A stretch of DNA of 64,000 bases from Panorpa germanica (lineage: Eukaryota > Arthropoda > Insecta > Mecoptera > Panorpidae): the NCBI GenBank assembly GCA_963678705.1, contig OY783218.1:10984152-11048151 (forward strand), read 5' to 3'. The notes under the pieces were generated by a model. That model made no database searches. It was given only the letters and a program-made list of their open reading frames with translations, and was not told the DNA's origin. Made by a program: the position numbers and the translations under genes. Every line of letters starts with the position of its first letter. The stretch's first letter is position 1. Positions 24,051-37,200 of the stretch are shown in pieces.

Positions 24051-24392
24051 ACTGCACACTACAGGTTAAATATTATCAAAAAAACCATGTTTTTTTATGT
24101 TTAAATCGTTTTATATAAGTAACTATGAAGGCAAATTAAAATCTAAAGCTGCAATTAGTTAGATGAATAACGTATCTACATTTTAAGCTTTCTTCCACTG
24201 ACTTTTAATGAGTTTTTTTTTTTAATGAACAAAAATAAGTTTTGAAAATGAATATTGCTATATTTTCTAGTTAAATTCCAATTTTTAAAAGTTACCAGTA
24301 AAAAAAGTTTTTTGATAATATTTAACCTGCTGTATAATATCGCCATCTATATTTCGCATCAAAAATGGCCAAGTATCGTATCACCTTAAATA
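24051..24392 (+). repeat. Family D inverted-repeat element, 5'-truncated
   Basis: The interior matches 7150-7370 (attgctatattttctagtta and similar). The right end carries ataatatttaacctgctgta, atcgccatctatatttcgc and tatcgtatcacctt, the reverse complement of the left end of the 7089 copy. It is complementary to that copy in what is missing. Confidence 0.72.
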
Positions 24393-26180
24393 AAGTTTTT
24401 CAAATTAACCGATCTGTGAAAGGAACCAGGCCCTTCCTTGATAACTTTTGTCATCATTGTCCAATAATATAGACGTAAAACAGTAGAACATTAAATACAT
24501 TCAACAATGCATAGAAACTTAATATAACATAAATTGTTCGCAAGACCACAACAATACTAGTGGAATAGAATAGAGAATGAGACAAAGAACAGAAAACCAT
24601 AACCTAAAATCTACAACCTAAAACCCAGCTAAAACCATTGCCGAAAATGATAGAACATGGTACTATATGACCCAGAGGTTGATGCAGGACAAAGTTTTGC
24701 AAATGGAAAATAAATCTACAGAGAAAGGTCTGCAAAAAACCGCCCTTTATTTTATGGAATGATACACGGGGGGTAGCGAGGTGGGTTGATTACAGGGGTA
24801 GGTTTACACATGCCTTTGTTCTGTAACATGAGGAGGCACTCGTTCAGCGTACATGGCATGGAAACAGTAATATGTAAAATGAACGCAAGGCACGGTGCGG
24901 TTCAATTAGCAAATGAGTTTATCAATTACAAGGTCAAAAGAATAAAAATGATGGCGTGGTTTTTTTTAAGTTGGGGACACAGGCCCGTAAAGTGTGTAGC
25001 CAGCCTGGGGTGAATATAAAATACAAGCATTTATTTGAAATGAACAAATGAAAAGTAAATAAACATATATGTAATGTAATTGACAAATTATGTAAAATGT
25101 GCGATCATTAATCAATAGGGTCCTGTAATATGTTCACCAGGGGGCCCAAACATGTCCCAAAATGTGTTTTCCTAAAGTTAGCATCCACAGGTCCGCATGG
25201 TTTGCTTCAGCATGGACTATGATCGAGGTACTCTTCGAAGCAACTAGGGCTAATTTGAATTTGGCGCCTTCCCTACTCTATTTCAAAAATTCGTCGTCTG
25301 TTGCCCTTCTCCTTAGAATAATCTGCTGTGAATTTAATTTACAGTAGTTGTATCTTTTTTAAAGAGTGGTGTTTCACATCTCTTTCGACCATAATTATCG
25401 TGACTACACATTGAAAAATAAATGGTTTAGACGCCTTTTTCTTAGACGTAGGCCACACTGCGAAAGAAACTAACAACGTAAATATGTAATCAGTATTACG
25501 CGCTTTATTTTCGCGCTATTCTATGTCGCAATGCAACCTTAGCCAAAAGAAGTCCAACCGCTTATCAGGTACAGATATATATCATGTTAAATTTTAAATT
25601 TTCCCAAAGGACACCCTGTATAAAGCCATAACAATTAACGTCACTAATAACATGAAATATGAACAGCTACGTAATAATAATATATCAAAGATTACAAAGG
25701 ATTTATTGAAATGGAATAATATTAATTAAATTCGTTGTTCGTATTCTATAGACTGAATGCAGGAAATGAATAGCTTGTACCTTGAAGCCATCAGTAACAC
25801 CCTCTATGATCAAAGTTAGAAACTAATATGACGTAACCCATATAATATGTTCATAGGTTTGCCTGTACCTACACCAAGCATCGCGTCAGTGCTGTCAGTG
25901 ATCCAATTATCAAACGTACAAATCATTGTCATCTTCAGCATTGCCAAAAAGCACTATCGGGTGCTATAAAATCTATATATATTTATATCCAGTGGTGTAC
26001 TAGGCTTTCTGTAGCCACTGATGATAAAAAAGCAGGATTACATTGTATATTTAAAACGTTTTACTTCTAGTAAGCTGTGACGTATTTTCGCTCGAAGAAA
26101 TATTTCCTGTGCGCTCTCCACAGCGCACGTAGTTGCTCAATATAACTACTACGGAATATGCGATACATCGTCTAGCGCGT
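24393..26180. other. Intergenic DNA, unclassified repeats likely
   Basis: Short open frames at 24786-25013 and 25162-25347 have no recognisable domain. Base composition is patchy (GC-richer at 24770-25010 and 25110-25300), as expected of old transposon pieces. No gene is supported. Confidence 0.35.
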
Positions 26181-26291
26181 ACTAAAATTCACGGCGACGT
26201 AACATCTGAAGAGAAGGAAGGGTAAAGGGAGTACACTTCACTCTCTTCACCCTTCCTTCTCTTCATATGTTGGGTCGCCGTGAAATTTAGT
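26181..26291. repeat. Long near-perfect hairpin (52-bp stem, 7-nt loop)
   Basis: The left arm 26181-26232 and right arm 26240-26291 pair at 46 of 52 positions around a 7-base centre. Core shared block: gaagagaaggaagggt. The arms have a strong purine/pyrimidine bias. A transcript would fold into a 111-nt hairpin. It may be a palindromic MITE or a hairpin small-RNA precursor; the sequence alone does not decide. Confidence 0.7.
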
Positions 26292-27099
26292 TCATGGAAG
26301 ATATAATATTCCAACAGGGATCCTCTAAAGCGGTTAATCCGCCACTGTCTATATAGGTGAAAAGTTTGCGCTGGTTTTAAATTTCCTTAACAAAATAAAC
26401 GGAAATTAAGTTGTCGAAGACATGAAGAGACCGTACATCAAATACGGCGGATATTTGTGGGGTTGACGGAACTGTGCGAGCATGTCATATTCCACACCTA
26501 GTGAGGCAGGTGAAAAAAACATATTTCATAAACATAACCTCAAAATATTTATAAAGAAATATAAAATTTCAAGTACACAAAACGCTACGGACGCTTATGT
26601 TTGAGTGTATTATTTTTCAGATTTCGCAATTTTCTGATTTATCTATTTTTCTGTTATCTTCAAGTCTAGTAATGATTTTCTTTGTTTTCTTGTAACGTCT
26701 TACAAATTGTAATGTCCGTAACATCTGTCTTGAGAAATCACGATCATAATTTAGAACATTCAATATGTCTTTTAAATCGTTTACTTTTATAAAATCATGA
26801 CACATTGCTTTTAATAATATATAACTGACATATGAGTGAATTTATTAATTGTTTAGGAAAAGGATATTTAAATAAAAGTGATATATGATATATTTATATA
26901 CTATAATGGGTTACGCGTTGTTGTGCTTACACTGTGCTGGTTTGAATCTAAGTTTAAAAATGTGGTTTCGATTTCAACTTAAATTTTCATTACTATTTTT
27001 GATATATTTTTTTTATATTTATTTTTTTATTTGCCTTGACTTTTATTCGTCATAGCCACCATCAAACATTTTATATACATGTTTTATAATTTATAATTC

Positions 27100-27370
27100 T
27101 CTAATTAATTTTGAATCACTGAACAAAAATTTAGTATTAACAGGAAAAGTTTTAATCACATCTAGTATTTCACTATTGAATTTTGATCTCTCTAAACTAT
27201 AATTTATGCATTGATCCAAAGTTCCTTCTTCCTATCGTCAGATTTAATATTAATTTTGTACAGGTGAGCTGGAGTTTTACAATGATTACTTTGATTCTGA
27301 TTATAGTTGATATAATTTTGCGGGACTCATTTCTAAACCATCTCTTCTTACTTTAATTTGGATGTAACAT
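27100..27370 (-). mobile_element. LINE 3'-end fragment (second copy)
   Basis: Closely similar to 51400-51710 in the same orientation, with blocks aggaaaagttttaatcacat and gtgagctggagttttacaat. It is more decayed, with small deletions in the zinc-knuckle part. It derives from the RNase H/zinc-knuckle end of a non-LTR retrotransposon. Confidence 0.7.
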
Positions 27371-27920
27371 ATAACTATTTTTGATATATTATAATAATTT
27401 ACATTTACAGCAAGTTGGGATGCAGTGTTTGCAAACAATAAAAAATATTCCCGCCAAAGTAGTATAAGAAGTACAACTATACGTCACTCTGTGCGCTGCC
27501 AGACAGTTTAACAAACAAAAATCTATACAATTTCGTAAACTCCATAAATAATGATTTCCTCTTCTACATCTACACAATAATTTAGTAATTTTGGTTTTCG
27601 ACATGTAACGGATATACATAACACATATTTATTTATATATTTTAACAATAAAGGTCTTAATTTGGATATAATTCGTCTTCATTCATTCAACAATCAACAT
27701 TCAGTTATATTAACCAGACCACCGTTTGCTTCGTCACGTTCACGCAGAGGTACAATGAAAGAATCCGAACGCCGAACTCCGAACGCAAAATGCAAACAAA
27801 ATAGAACGTGTTATTGATGTTTGTACTGTTTGTTAGACCCCGTACTTCAAATGTGAGTGTTGCCAACAGTAAAAACTTTAAAAACACTACTAGATCCATG
27901 GAAGATTTAGGCTCGTTGAA
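27371..27920. other. Intergenic DNA without recognised gene
   Basis: Two short minus-strand open frames (27389-27619 and 27705-27923) show no domain. Nothing else is supported. Confidence 0.35.
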
Positions 27921-28589
27921 CACTGCAAGCGTATTTAAGCGACGGCGAATTCGGACGTAAATTAAGCCGATTCCCGTGTTGTGTCACAATACATACATAC
28001 TAGGGATGTAACGAATGTTCGATTTCTTACATGTGAATTTTCAACTCCAACATTCGCGATTGCGAATATCGGTTTTTTAAATATGGCGCCAAATCTTGGC
28101 AGATGGCACGAAATTTTTATTCTTGAAGTTTAATATTCCTTTACTCCAATTTAATTACTAAATGCTTTGCTTAGTAATATAATATAAATCATTTGCGTTC
28201 TCAATAAAGATATCATTTAAAATAGTGTAGTGTAATTAAAAATTGTATAATTTACTTAGCTCCATTGTGTGTTTAAAAAGTTGAAAATTTATTTTGGTTA
28301 TTATATAATTGTTATTTTATATTGCAAGTTTAAGAAGTAACTAAAATAAAAATATTGTAAACCGAATCAGTTGCATTGTTATTTTACAAATTATTTTCAC
28401 TCTTCGTTGCCAAATACATTCGCATAATCTATTGCGAATGCGAATATTAAAAGAGATGCGAATATTCGTTACATCTAACATAATTTATCATGAGAGCAAA
28501 CTTTTACTTTTATTTTTATCGATACACCACTGTTATGAAAGGGACTATACGTCTGCGCAGCGCGTATGCGCTTAAATACGCTTGCAGTG
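27921..28589. repeat. Inverted-repeat element with nested insertion
   Basis: A perfect 21-bp inverted repeat bounds the region: cactgcaagcgtatttaagc(g) at 27921-27941 and its reverse complement at 28569-28589. It is interrupted by a second inverted-repeat element at about 28001-28478. Probably a MITE-type DNA element. Confidence 0.6.
28001..28478. repeat. Nested inverted-repeat element (ATGTAACGAAT ends)
   Basis: The left end is tagggatgtaacgaatgttc and the right end gaatattcgttacatctaa, imperfect inverted repeats of about 20 bp. The interior has repeated 'gcgaat' units near both ends. No target duplication was identified. Confidence 0.6.
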
Positions 28590-30609
28590 TGCGACAGGCC
28601 TTATGGAAGTTTTACACGGGAATGGAATACACTAGAAACTTGAAATATACGGTACTGGATTTTTTTTAGCAAATTATCTACATGTAGGGCCAGATTGAGG
28701 CACAAGATTCAAGACCTAAGATGAAGGAGTATAACCATAACGGATTCCTATGTATTTGTTTCTCTAGAAATAAAGAAAACTAGAAATATTTCTATTGTTT
28801 TACAAGTTATTCAAGAAACGAAACAGTCACCTCTTATTGAAACACATATAACAAAACGAAATGGGGTAATACGATTTTCTCTTGTTTCTTATTTTATTAA
28901 TTACATAGCAATAAAAATTAAAAAATTAGGGTAGATTTCGAAATATTCTCCTAAATTACCAAGAATAATTATAAAGAAGTTCCTTTTCGTATTTAAAATC
29001 TACATTTTACGATTATATTCTGCCCTTGTTTCTACTTTTACTTCGGTTTTAATTCTTTGAAACACTTAATATTATATCTTCTTGTTCTACTCTTTTTAAA
29101 TGGCGGCTGTGATAAATGTCTGCAAATTTTTATAAGGGTTCTTTTGTTCTTTCTTTAAAGGCTTTTATATGGCTCCAATGTCATTAATTTTACCATGTCA
29201 GAAAATGATTTAAACTATTCTTTTATTATCAATAAAACAAGAAGAAGACCACAAATAAATGGAGACAAAAACGTTTATAGCGTTCGTTGCGGCAAAACTG
29301 AGAACTATGGTAATAATAAGAACCATTATTGTGGTGAATAGAAGAAAAAAAACTAATTTAATTGTAAAAACAATTATTTTATTGTCAGAGTGTGAATTAT
29401 GTTGAAAAATTATGTCTTTTAGAAGAAAACATTCCAGGAACGAGTTTATATGTTCTATATATTTTAAAATATTGTCTTAAGAGAAACTTCTAAGATATTG
29501 GGTAATAATTGCTAGAAGGTGTGTATTTTCTCGTTCCTTGTCTAATTGTGTAGGGACCAAGAACGCAAGGAAAAATTCTGGTTGAGAATTGGTCTTTGCA
29601 ACAGTGGTATAGTGAAGCCTTATATGTAATTGCTACTCAAAATCAACCATCGCTGTTATATAACGATGCTGTAATCATCTATCGATGCGCTTATAAATTT
29701 TATATATAAATTTTACGTGCTAATTAATGAGACAAAATAATAATGGCTAAAAGTCGCTCAATTTTACGATAATTTTCGCTATAATCGTTTTAAAACATAT
29801 AAGGTTAATTTCCGTTCAATATCACGGTATTACTTATGGTGTTAAAGTATCATTTTACTTAAATGTAATATTTTGCATTAATGTTATTTACATTGAATAA
29901 AATTACCTTAATCAAATTTGACAAGCACTCAACAAGGTATGGTGTCCATTGTTATCCCATGTATAACAAAAAAAAACCGCAAAAACCTATCATCAAATAA
30001 GATCACTTTTCTATAACCCACAAAGGACAGGATCAGAACCACCCATGTTCTGTAACGCACGTGTCAGGGCTAAAGCACTCTGGAGACGGGAGGCTGGAGG
30101 CTGGACCCTGACTTATCAAGACCTATGGAACTCCAGATAAATATATGTCACTATGCCTTGTAATCCGTTTCATTTATTTATTGGGTCGTCATTCTGTCTG
30201 TCCATGTCGAATATAGTTTACCATTTGTACAGTCTACATCTATGGGATACGAGTCCCTTGCATTGATTTCAACGTCGTTGTCGTTGGTCCGTCGAGCCGG
30301 ATCGGATAGAAGTCCTCGTTAGGATTGATGTCCATCTATCTCTTCTATTTTATATGTTTAGCGTGATTCAGTAAAACGTCTGGTGAATTATAATTTACGT
30401 CTATTTCAGCGTATTTTAATTAATTAAAATTGTTTCATGACGCACATTAAATGGCGTCGAACTTTTTCAAGGACATTGACACGCTAGCATTATTGCAACA
30501 ATTATAAAGAGCAAACCTTTCTTGTACTGCGATTATACCGCGTCTTGGAAACAGTTAGGAGAAGAAGTAAAGAATTTACAAAAAAATTTGTTCAGTTTTA
30601 GGCACTCAG
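28590..30609. other. Intergenic A/T-rich DNA
   Basis: No gene, RNA or named repeat is recognised. A GC-richer patch at 30030-30130 and 30250-30330 has no usable open frame. Confidence 0.4.
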
Positions 30610-31126
30610 CACACGACGCGACTGATTGCAAACCTTAGCCCCGAATCTGTCCGAACTAAAAGTCATTACAACTGTGTTGTTAGTAAAAGAACGAAAGTGT
30701 TTACGAGTGAGATAAACAACACGGCACGAACGTAACTAAACTGATTTGAAACTGGTTTTGAGAATATATTCAGCGACTAGATTTCTCGGTCGCAGGGCAC
30801 TGTTGGTTTCATGATGACATCATCAACAGAGATGTTTACGAAAAGTATTTAAATACATACATATAATCAAATATAACACAATAGAATCCCCTGTTTTGTT
30901 ATTGTTAAAAATTCTATAAGAGTCACGATACACGGCTCGACATGGCTCGTGCTCGTTTTCGTTGAAAACTTTGTTTCGCGTTTAGTTTGCAATCAGCCGA
31001 CTTGTGTGCCTTTCCTCGTGTTTTATTTCACTCGCATACAAATTCGATCTCTTACTAACAACAGTTATAATCACATTCGCTTCGGGTAGATTCGGGGCTA
31101 AGGTTTGCAATCAGTCGCGTCGTGTG
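30610..31126. repeat. Element with long terminal inverted repeats (family G)
   Basis: A perfect 38-bp inverted repeat (30610-30647 with 31089-31126) continues inward for roughly 70 more bases with mismatches. The unit of about 517 bp encodes nothing recognisable. The open frame at 31004-31207 runs through the right arm and is probably chance. Confidence 0.75.
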
Positions 31127-31246
31127 CGGACGCCCTTAAAGGATTCAAAACTTAGTTGCGCTTGTGGCATTGATCTGCGTGTCCTTGAATTGGAAAGACA
31201 AATCTAAAAAATGTATCTCAAAGTATGTACTTACTTATGTATTACT

Positions 31247-31462
31247 CCAGTAAACATTTTGGAGTCACTTTGACATCATATTGAAGATGCGTATGATTTT
31301 CTTGTCATGAAAGAGTTGATTTACAGTTCAGTTTTTCACAGTCGTTATATGACCACTCCACCTGTGGAAATACAAATGAAGATAAAGTTGATGCGAACTA
31401 TAATTGAAGAGAAATAGTGATAGAAACGGTACAAAACAAAACACTTCACCAAATTGTTTACT
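31247..31462 (+). repeat. Family C MITE, copy 1
   Basis: It begins 'ccagtaaacattttggagtc' and ends 'caccaaattgtttact', an inverted terminal motif. Homologous to 33221-33464 and, inverted, to 47372-47625. Confidence 0.75.
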
Positions 31463-33220
31463 AAGACATTACAAATTCGAGAATTTACGAATCGAACTTT
31501 TAAAGTTGGAAAAATAGCAAAAGAAAAGAATAACTATGGACACTTCATGAATATGCTAAGGATCTGTTTGAAGTAAGAAAAATCCTCCGGGGCAAATCTA
31601 CATTCCCAGATAGTTAAAGATGATGTAGTAAATGGAATAGAGCATCCAGACAAAAGTAATTATAGTTAAGAACATGTCATTGATATAAACAAATACTTAA
31701 ATTTTATAATAATGTCAAATAATTTAAATAAGAAACGTGTATATTATGTTTAGTTTAATTCACAACAGGTTAAATATTTATATCAAAATATAAAACAATT
31801 AAAACTTTTATATGTTAAATATTTATTTATTAGTGAAACAAATGAGATTTATTATATAGCTTTAAAAAAAATAATTAGTAACAACTACCGGAGTATAAAA
31901 AAGGGAATCTCAATCAATGTATGATCGAAGTAATTACATCATTCCTTAATGCTTAAATTATTTACCTCAACGACAAATCCCAAGAAATTATAAACAAATA
32001 TATTATAGCATGGAAGGTCTGAAAAATGTAATTTATTTCATGGAACAATTAATATTTTAAAATGTCAATATTATTTCATTAAAGTGCTAATAACAAATTC
32101 AACTTGCTATATTCAAATAAATGTTAAAAAAGCAAAATATAAAGGAGACAAATTTCGACTGTATATTCTAAATATATGAAAAACCATCTCCTACTGAATC
32201 ATTTCTTGACTGTCTGAAATGGTCCAGCGCGAGATCAACCAGATGTTTAGATATACTTTGCTGGCATATAAATTCTAATCTATATCAACTACATATTCTC
32301 GTATGTATCTATAGTTACTTGATCTTTAAAATTGATCATTCAATTATAATCGGGACAAAAGGGCTACACATATATTATAAATCAGTTATACAGTGACATA
32401 TAGTATATCAGTTGTATGTGTATGTGTGTTTGTAGATATATGTATTAGTGTCATATATCGTCCAATATAGTTAAATTAAGTAAGATTTATATTATTATCT
32501 CATAGTGCGAGGGTATTTTTACTATTGAAAAACAGTTAACCCGGTAAACAGTTAACGTATACGACAGGTTTATTTAATATAAAAAAGTTTATTTTATACA
32601 TTCATTTTTTTATGTGAATGTAATATATTTTGACATACATTTTTTTGTTTTCTGACGTTACTAAAGCTTCTTATGCAAAATGATATAATATCTTATGTTT
32701 AAACACGCAGTTCAGTCTGATATGATTGAGAATGAGAAACTAAATAAAAGACACACAAACAAACACAGACGACGGACGATTCACTGAAAAGAAATGAACG
32801 AAATGAATTAGAAAACACGCGTATATTCTAATGCAACGTTGTGTCAAAATTTCAAATCAATCGACCGACTCTTTTTTGAGTTTTGCAAAGCACAAATATA
32901 ATTACACATTACTAGAACAGTTTTACAGCTGTTTAATAAAAAAAATAGTACTAGTCGCCATTTGTTAACTTTTTACAAATACTGTGTTGTCATAGTCTTA
33001 TGATCAAACTGATAGAACTGAAGCGAAATTATTTAAGGCGCCAACGTTTAAATTGAAATAAATAGTAGGTTTTGCTAACTTTTTTGATATTTAATCACAG
33101 ACACTCAATTGGAGGCGCTGTTAACTTTCAGGCACGGCGCACCATCTCTTCTTGTCACTCACTCTAAAAGGGCATGCTTATAACACTAATAATACGATAT
33201 AACTAAGTTTATACGAGCAT
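31463..33220. other. Intergenic A/T-rich DNA
   Basis: No gene or classified repeat is recognised. A TG/TA-rich simple stretch is present at about 32395-32455. Confidence 0.4.
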
Positions 33221-33464
33221 CTCAGTAATCATTTTGGAGTCACTTTGACATCATATTGAAGATGCGTATAATTTTTTTTGTCATGAAAGAGTTCATTTAC
33301 AGTTCAGTTTCTTACAGTCGTTCATATGAAATGCCTAATTTATCGGCTACAAATGGCGAAACCACTCCATCTGTCGGAATACAAACTTGATGCGAATTAT
33401 AATTGAAGTACAAAAGTGATAGAAACGTCACAAAACAGGACACTTCACCTAATTGTTTACTAGG
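33221..33464 (+). repeat. Family C MITE, copy 2
   Basis: Same order of blocks as copy 1 (cattttggagtcactttgac, gaagatgcgta, ttacagttcagtt, gtgatagaaacg, aattgttta). It retains a middle segment (cctaatttatcggctacaaa) that copy 1 has lost. Confidence 0.75.
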
Positions 33465-34619
33465 TTATAGCAAATAAATTATTCAGAAGTAGTAGTAACG
33501 CTGGTACATCTAAATTCTTTCTTTTTAATTTTCGAGCATTGGTTGTACGTATTCTAAAAATATCCTTGGACTATTATTTACAGCAATACAAATAACAGCC
33601 TTCTCTTCTTTGGTGGTACGTTGAGAGTTTTAGCGGCAGATTGATATAGCGTGTGAAAAAAGGGAAAATATATCAAGGGCTTTCCCTAGTCTTGTTATGT
33701 AATCGACCTATATACTCATCGAGTGCGGGTAAGGTGGGTGATATATAGAAAGGGGTGGAAACCTATCTTACTTAACCTATAAAATAATAATGTGAACCTT
33801 TTTTTACCCTAAAACATGAACAAATTTATTTAATTGTCAAAGTAACCTCAGTTAAAATTATTTAATATATAGGGAAGAAAAACAGGAAAATTATTTTAAG
33901 AATTGTAAGCTTTATAATGTTAAGAGAATAAAAGAATAAGGGAAAGTGGGGTTTGCTTGTATAGAATAGTTTAGAATAGTTACAATTGAAAAAATGGACA
34001 GTAAAAAATGTTTACTTGCATTATTTTCATGTCAGTGGGTCCTAAGGTAAATATAGTTAATACCAATTTCATAGAGAACTGAATTTTCTGCATACAAAAT
34101 TTTTGTGTATGTCTGATATTGCATGCGCTTATTACTTTGACCATGTTTTTTTAAACCCATTTTATATCATCTAAAAGGATTATTTACATATTTTCTAAAT
34201 ATAATATATAGGTTATATAGAGTAATTATAAATGTTTACAAAGAAGCTTTGACTTTTTTAAATGAGTAAATTTGAAATTTTTAAATTATTTATTTTATTT
34301 TTACAGTTCTGAAGATATTTAATATTCTTTTAATTAAAAAGAAAATCACAATGTGTCTTTGGGTTCGAAGCAGCTACTAACCCTATATTTTCTGCGTTTG
34401 GTTGTTCTCAATTAAGTAATTGATATAGAAAGTTTTTAAAGCTGCTTAAAGGAGCTATGCCCAGTAACCATTTAGTGAAATAGAATGGCTAGGTGAAGTT
34501 CTAGTCACTCGTACATTTCAATTCCAACGCGTTTTACAAGTTTTGCAGCAACACACAGAAAATTAATTTTAATTCAAATTGATTCCATACCTGTCACAGG
34601 AATCGCTTTTATTCAACAG

Positions 34620-34765
34620 TGAGCAGTCGTTGCGCCGTCTGTAGCTCATAAAAGAGACATTCCCTATAAACGACTGAATAGAAAACAAACGCGTTCATGA
34701 CAAAAAACTCATGAAAAGTAATAGAAATGAAATAGAATTTACTCCAAAATGTTTACTGTGTGGTA
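34620..34765 (-). repeat. Family C MITE, partial and diverged
   Basis: It contains 'tactccaaaatgtttactgt' at its right end and gtctgtagctcataaaagag, which align with the inverted copy at 47372-47625. It lacks the other terminus. Confidence 0.5.
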
Positions 34766-36756
34766 CTTTGTAAAACTTTGCGACAGGATATTCAGAAAAA
34801 GTAAATTATGTTTAGGATAACACATATTTTAGTTAATAGAAATAGATTTAGATGCTTAGGAATATTAGTGTTGGTGTAGAAAATAGAAAATGAAGTGACA
34901 ATGTTAAGTTATAAATATACATTCATTATCGTGCAGTAGAATCCAATACATATAAATGCCAAATAACAGTACAAGATCTAGTGACATCTTGAAAAATATA
35001 TGCACCCATCTTAGAAGAAATACATTCAACGACAACGCCGTCACAGATGATCCGATCAAGATTAAGACAGGCAGATTTAATAAACAAGACACAAAAAACA
35101 CACTCTGCGAACATGATCCAAGTTCACTCTACATTATTTTCAAAATGTTGAATATTTGTACACTTAGCCAACGAGCCCCATCTTCTCCTATCATTTAACA
35201 CGACTTGTAGAATATGCTGATATCATTTGAAAGTTTTTTTTTTAAAAAGTACTTGTCCTAACTCCACCGGGTAAAGTTCTACGAGATGCAAAGTTTAAAT
35301 ATAAATTTTTTTCGCAATGTTTTAAACTAAAAAAAAAAGTCATTTATTTTTTGTACAATTGTATGAGTAAGCAGGAAAATCTTTTTTTACCGTTTTTATT
35401 TTTAAATATTACTTCAACTGTACGAATATGTTTGGTATATCCCTACTCCTACGCCTACTCTATATATCACAAGTAAGCTTAGCTTAAAAAAGGGTTCGGA
35501 TCGAAGCTTTTGTTTTTAAGACCATTTCTTTGTTGCTAAAATAAAAAAAATGTAAGAAGAAACGTTTGGAAGAAATATTTCAGATGTAACGAAAGCTGTG
35601 AAATGGAAAGCTCTTGTTTTTGTGGGGTAACTATTACAGTTACAGTGAATTGACTCAGTAGAGTGTATTCGAAAATGTTATTTAAAAATTAAACTTAAAA
35701 TTTTCCTCCTTGAAGAATTTGTGTTGATTAGTAAATGTAGTTCAGTTCAGTTCATTAATTCAATTAAAATATACATCTACATGTTTAGAAATTAAACCAA
35801 TTAATACAATTTTCTATCGACAATTTCTAATTTGGATGCCATAAGTATCATACAATCTTCGCCTATTTTCGATATTAGTACTAGCATCAACAACCTCCTA
35901 CGAATGTTTGTATGTTTCATAGTTTTGTATTCTCATATATGTGCACTTTAGAAATCAATTATTTTATTTGGTATGTCAACATAACATAATGCTATTTAGT
36001 ATATGGAGCGGTTTAAGAATTAAATATTAAATTCAATTTCTGAGGTAAGTCTTATCTTGGACTACTCGATTTGGCTCATGGAACATTGCGGCAAATCTGT
36101 CTTAAAACAAAATTGATAAAGTTTTTTTAAAATATTTGTTTGAGTACATCAATTTACATCAGCTATTAACACTTAAAACAATATTACATTTTCAAATATT
36201 TTCAACTTATAGATACAAGTATGGGTATTTAAAGTAAAGAGATTAAATTTGTTTAATTGATAAAGTCAATAAGGTTTTTAAGACTTTCTCTGCTTTTAAA
36301 TATCAGCCTGTATTCTTCAGGATTATTAATTGTTCATATGTTGTCTCCACTTTTCTAAAATAAAGACAATGTTGCCTTAAGACAGCTGTGTCTTTAGTTA
36401 CCGCTATAACAACCTGATAAACACAGTTACAAATATTAAAGAATTATTTAACAAAACGAAAATTACTTTTATATAAATTTTGTTAAGACCTACTCCTAAA
36501 TAATTCACTTAGGTTTATATAATGTTACATATTAAAATAATGTATTGATAAGGGATTTGTAATGTATTTTGCATTTATTTAATGACAACTTAGCAAAAGC
36601 ATCTTAAATTTCAGTAAATAATAAAACATAACGTTTTATATTTTGTATTTAGTGGAAAAAAGTTTTTACAGGAATATCTTTTCTATTCTTTTGTGAAAAA
36701 TGAACAACACTTCAAATGATGTGGAATTTTTCCTACCACGTACTTTTCTTTTACCG
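34766..36756. other. Intergenic DNA without recognised gene
   Basis: Overlapping short open frames at 34904-35198 on both strands have no domain and no splice support. A repeat-like stretch at about 36540-36660 resembles 49985-50090 (gaatgtattttgcatttatt type). Confidence 0.4.
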
Positions 36757-37200
36757 CTACTTAGGCATCCACTTGGACAGACGCCTAACATGGAGAACGC
36801 ATATCTGGAAGAAACGGTTGCAGTTAGAAGGTAAAAGGAGAGATATGTACTGGCTCCTGGGCTGGAAGTCTCAGTTATCAACAAGATCATACTAAAGCCA
36901 ATATGGACATATGGTATAGAGCTATGGGGCAGTGCCAGCAATTCTAATATAGAAATCCTACAAAGGTTTCAAAATAAACTGCTAAAGCAAATCCTTAACG
37001 TGCCGCGATTCGTTCCAAACTGGTTAACACATCAAGATCTTGGGGTTCCTTACATAAGAAGTGAAATTAAGGATATCAGCAAGAAGTACGTACAAAGATT
37101 AGAAGTTCATCCAAATGAATCAGGTGTACAACTCTTCCAGCATAAACCGATTAGACAACTGAAACGTAAAAATCCAATGGACCTACCAAATATTGTGTAG
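36757..37200 (+). pseudogene. Jockey-type LINE reverse transcriptase, C-terminal remnant
   Basis: The first frame gives YLGIHLDRRLTW, then THIWKKRLQLEG. After a frameshift at about 36880 the next frame gives KPIWTYGIELWGSASNSNIE, ILQRFQNKLLKQI and 'VPRFVPNWLTHQDLGVPYI', ending in TAG at 37198-37200. This order is the end of the reverse transcriptase in Jockey-clade LINEs. Endonuclease, catalytic RT motifs and the 5' part are absent, so it is a 5'-truncated, broken copy. Confidence 0.85.

Noticed and set aside
31004..31207. 67-codon open frame
   Set aside because: It runs through the right terminal inverted repeat of family G and encodes nothing recognisable.
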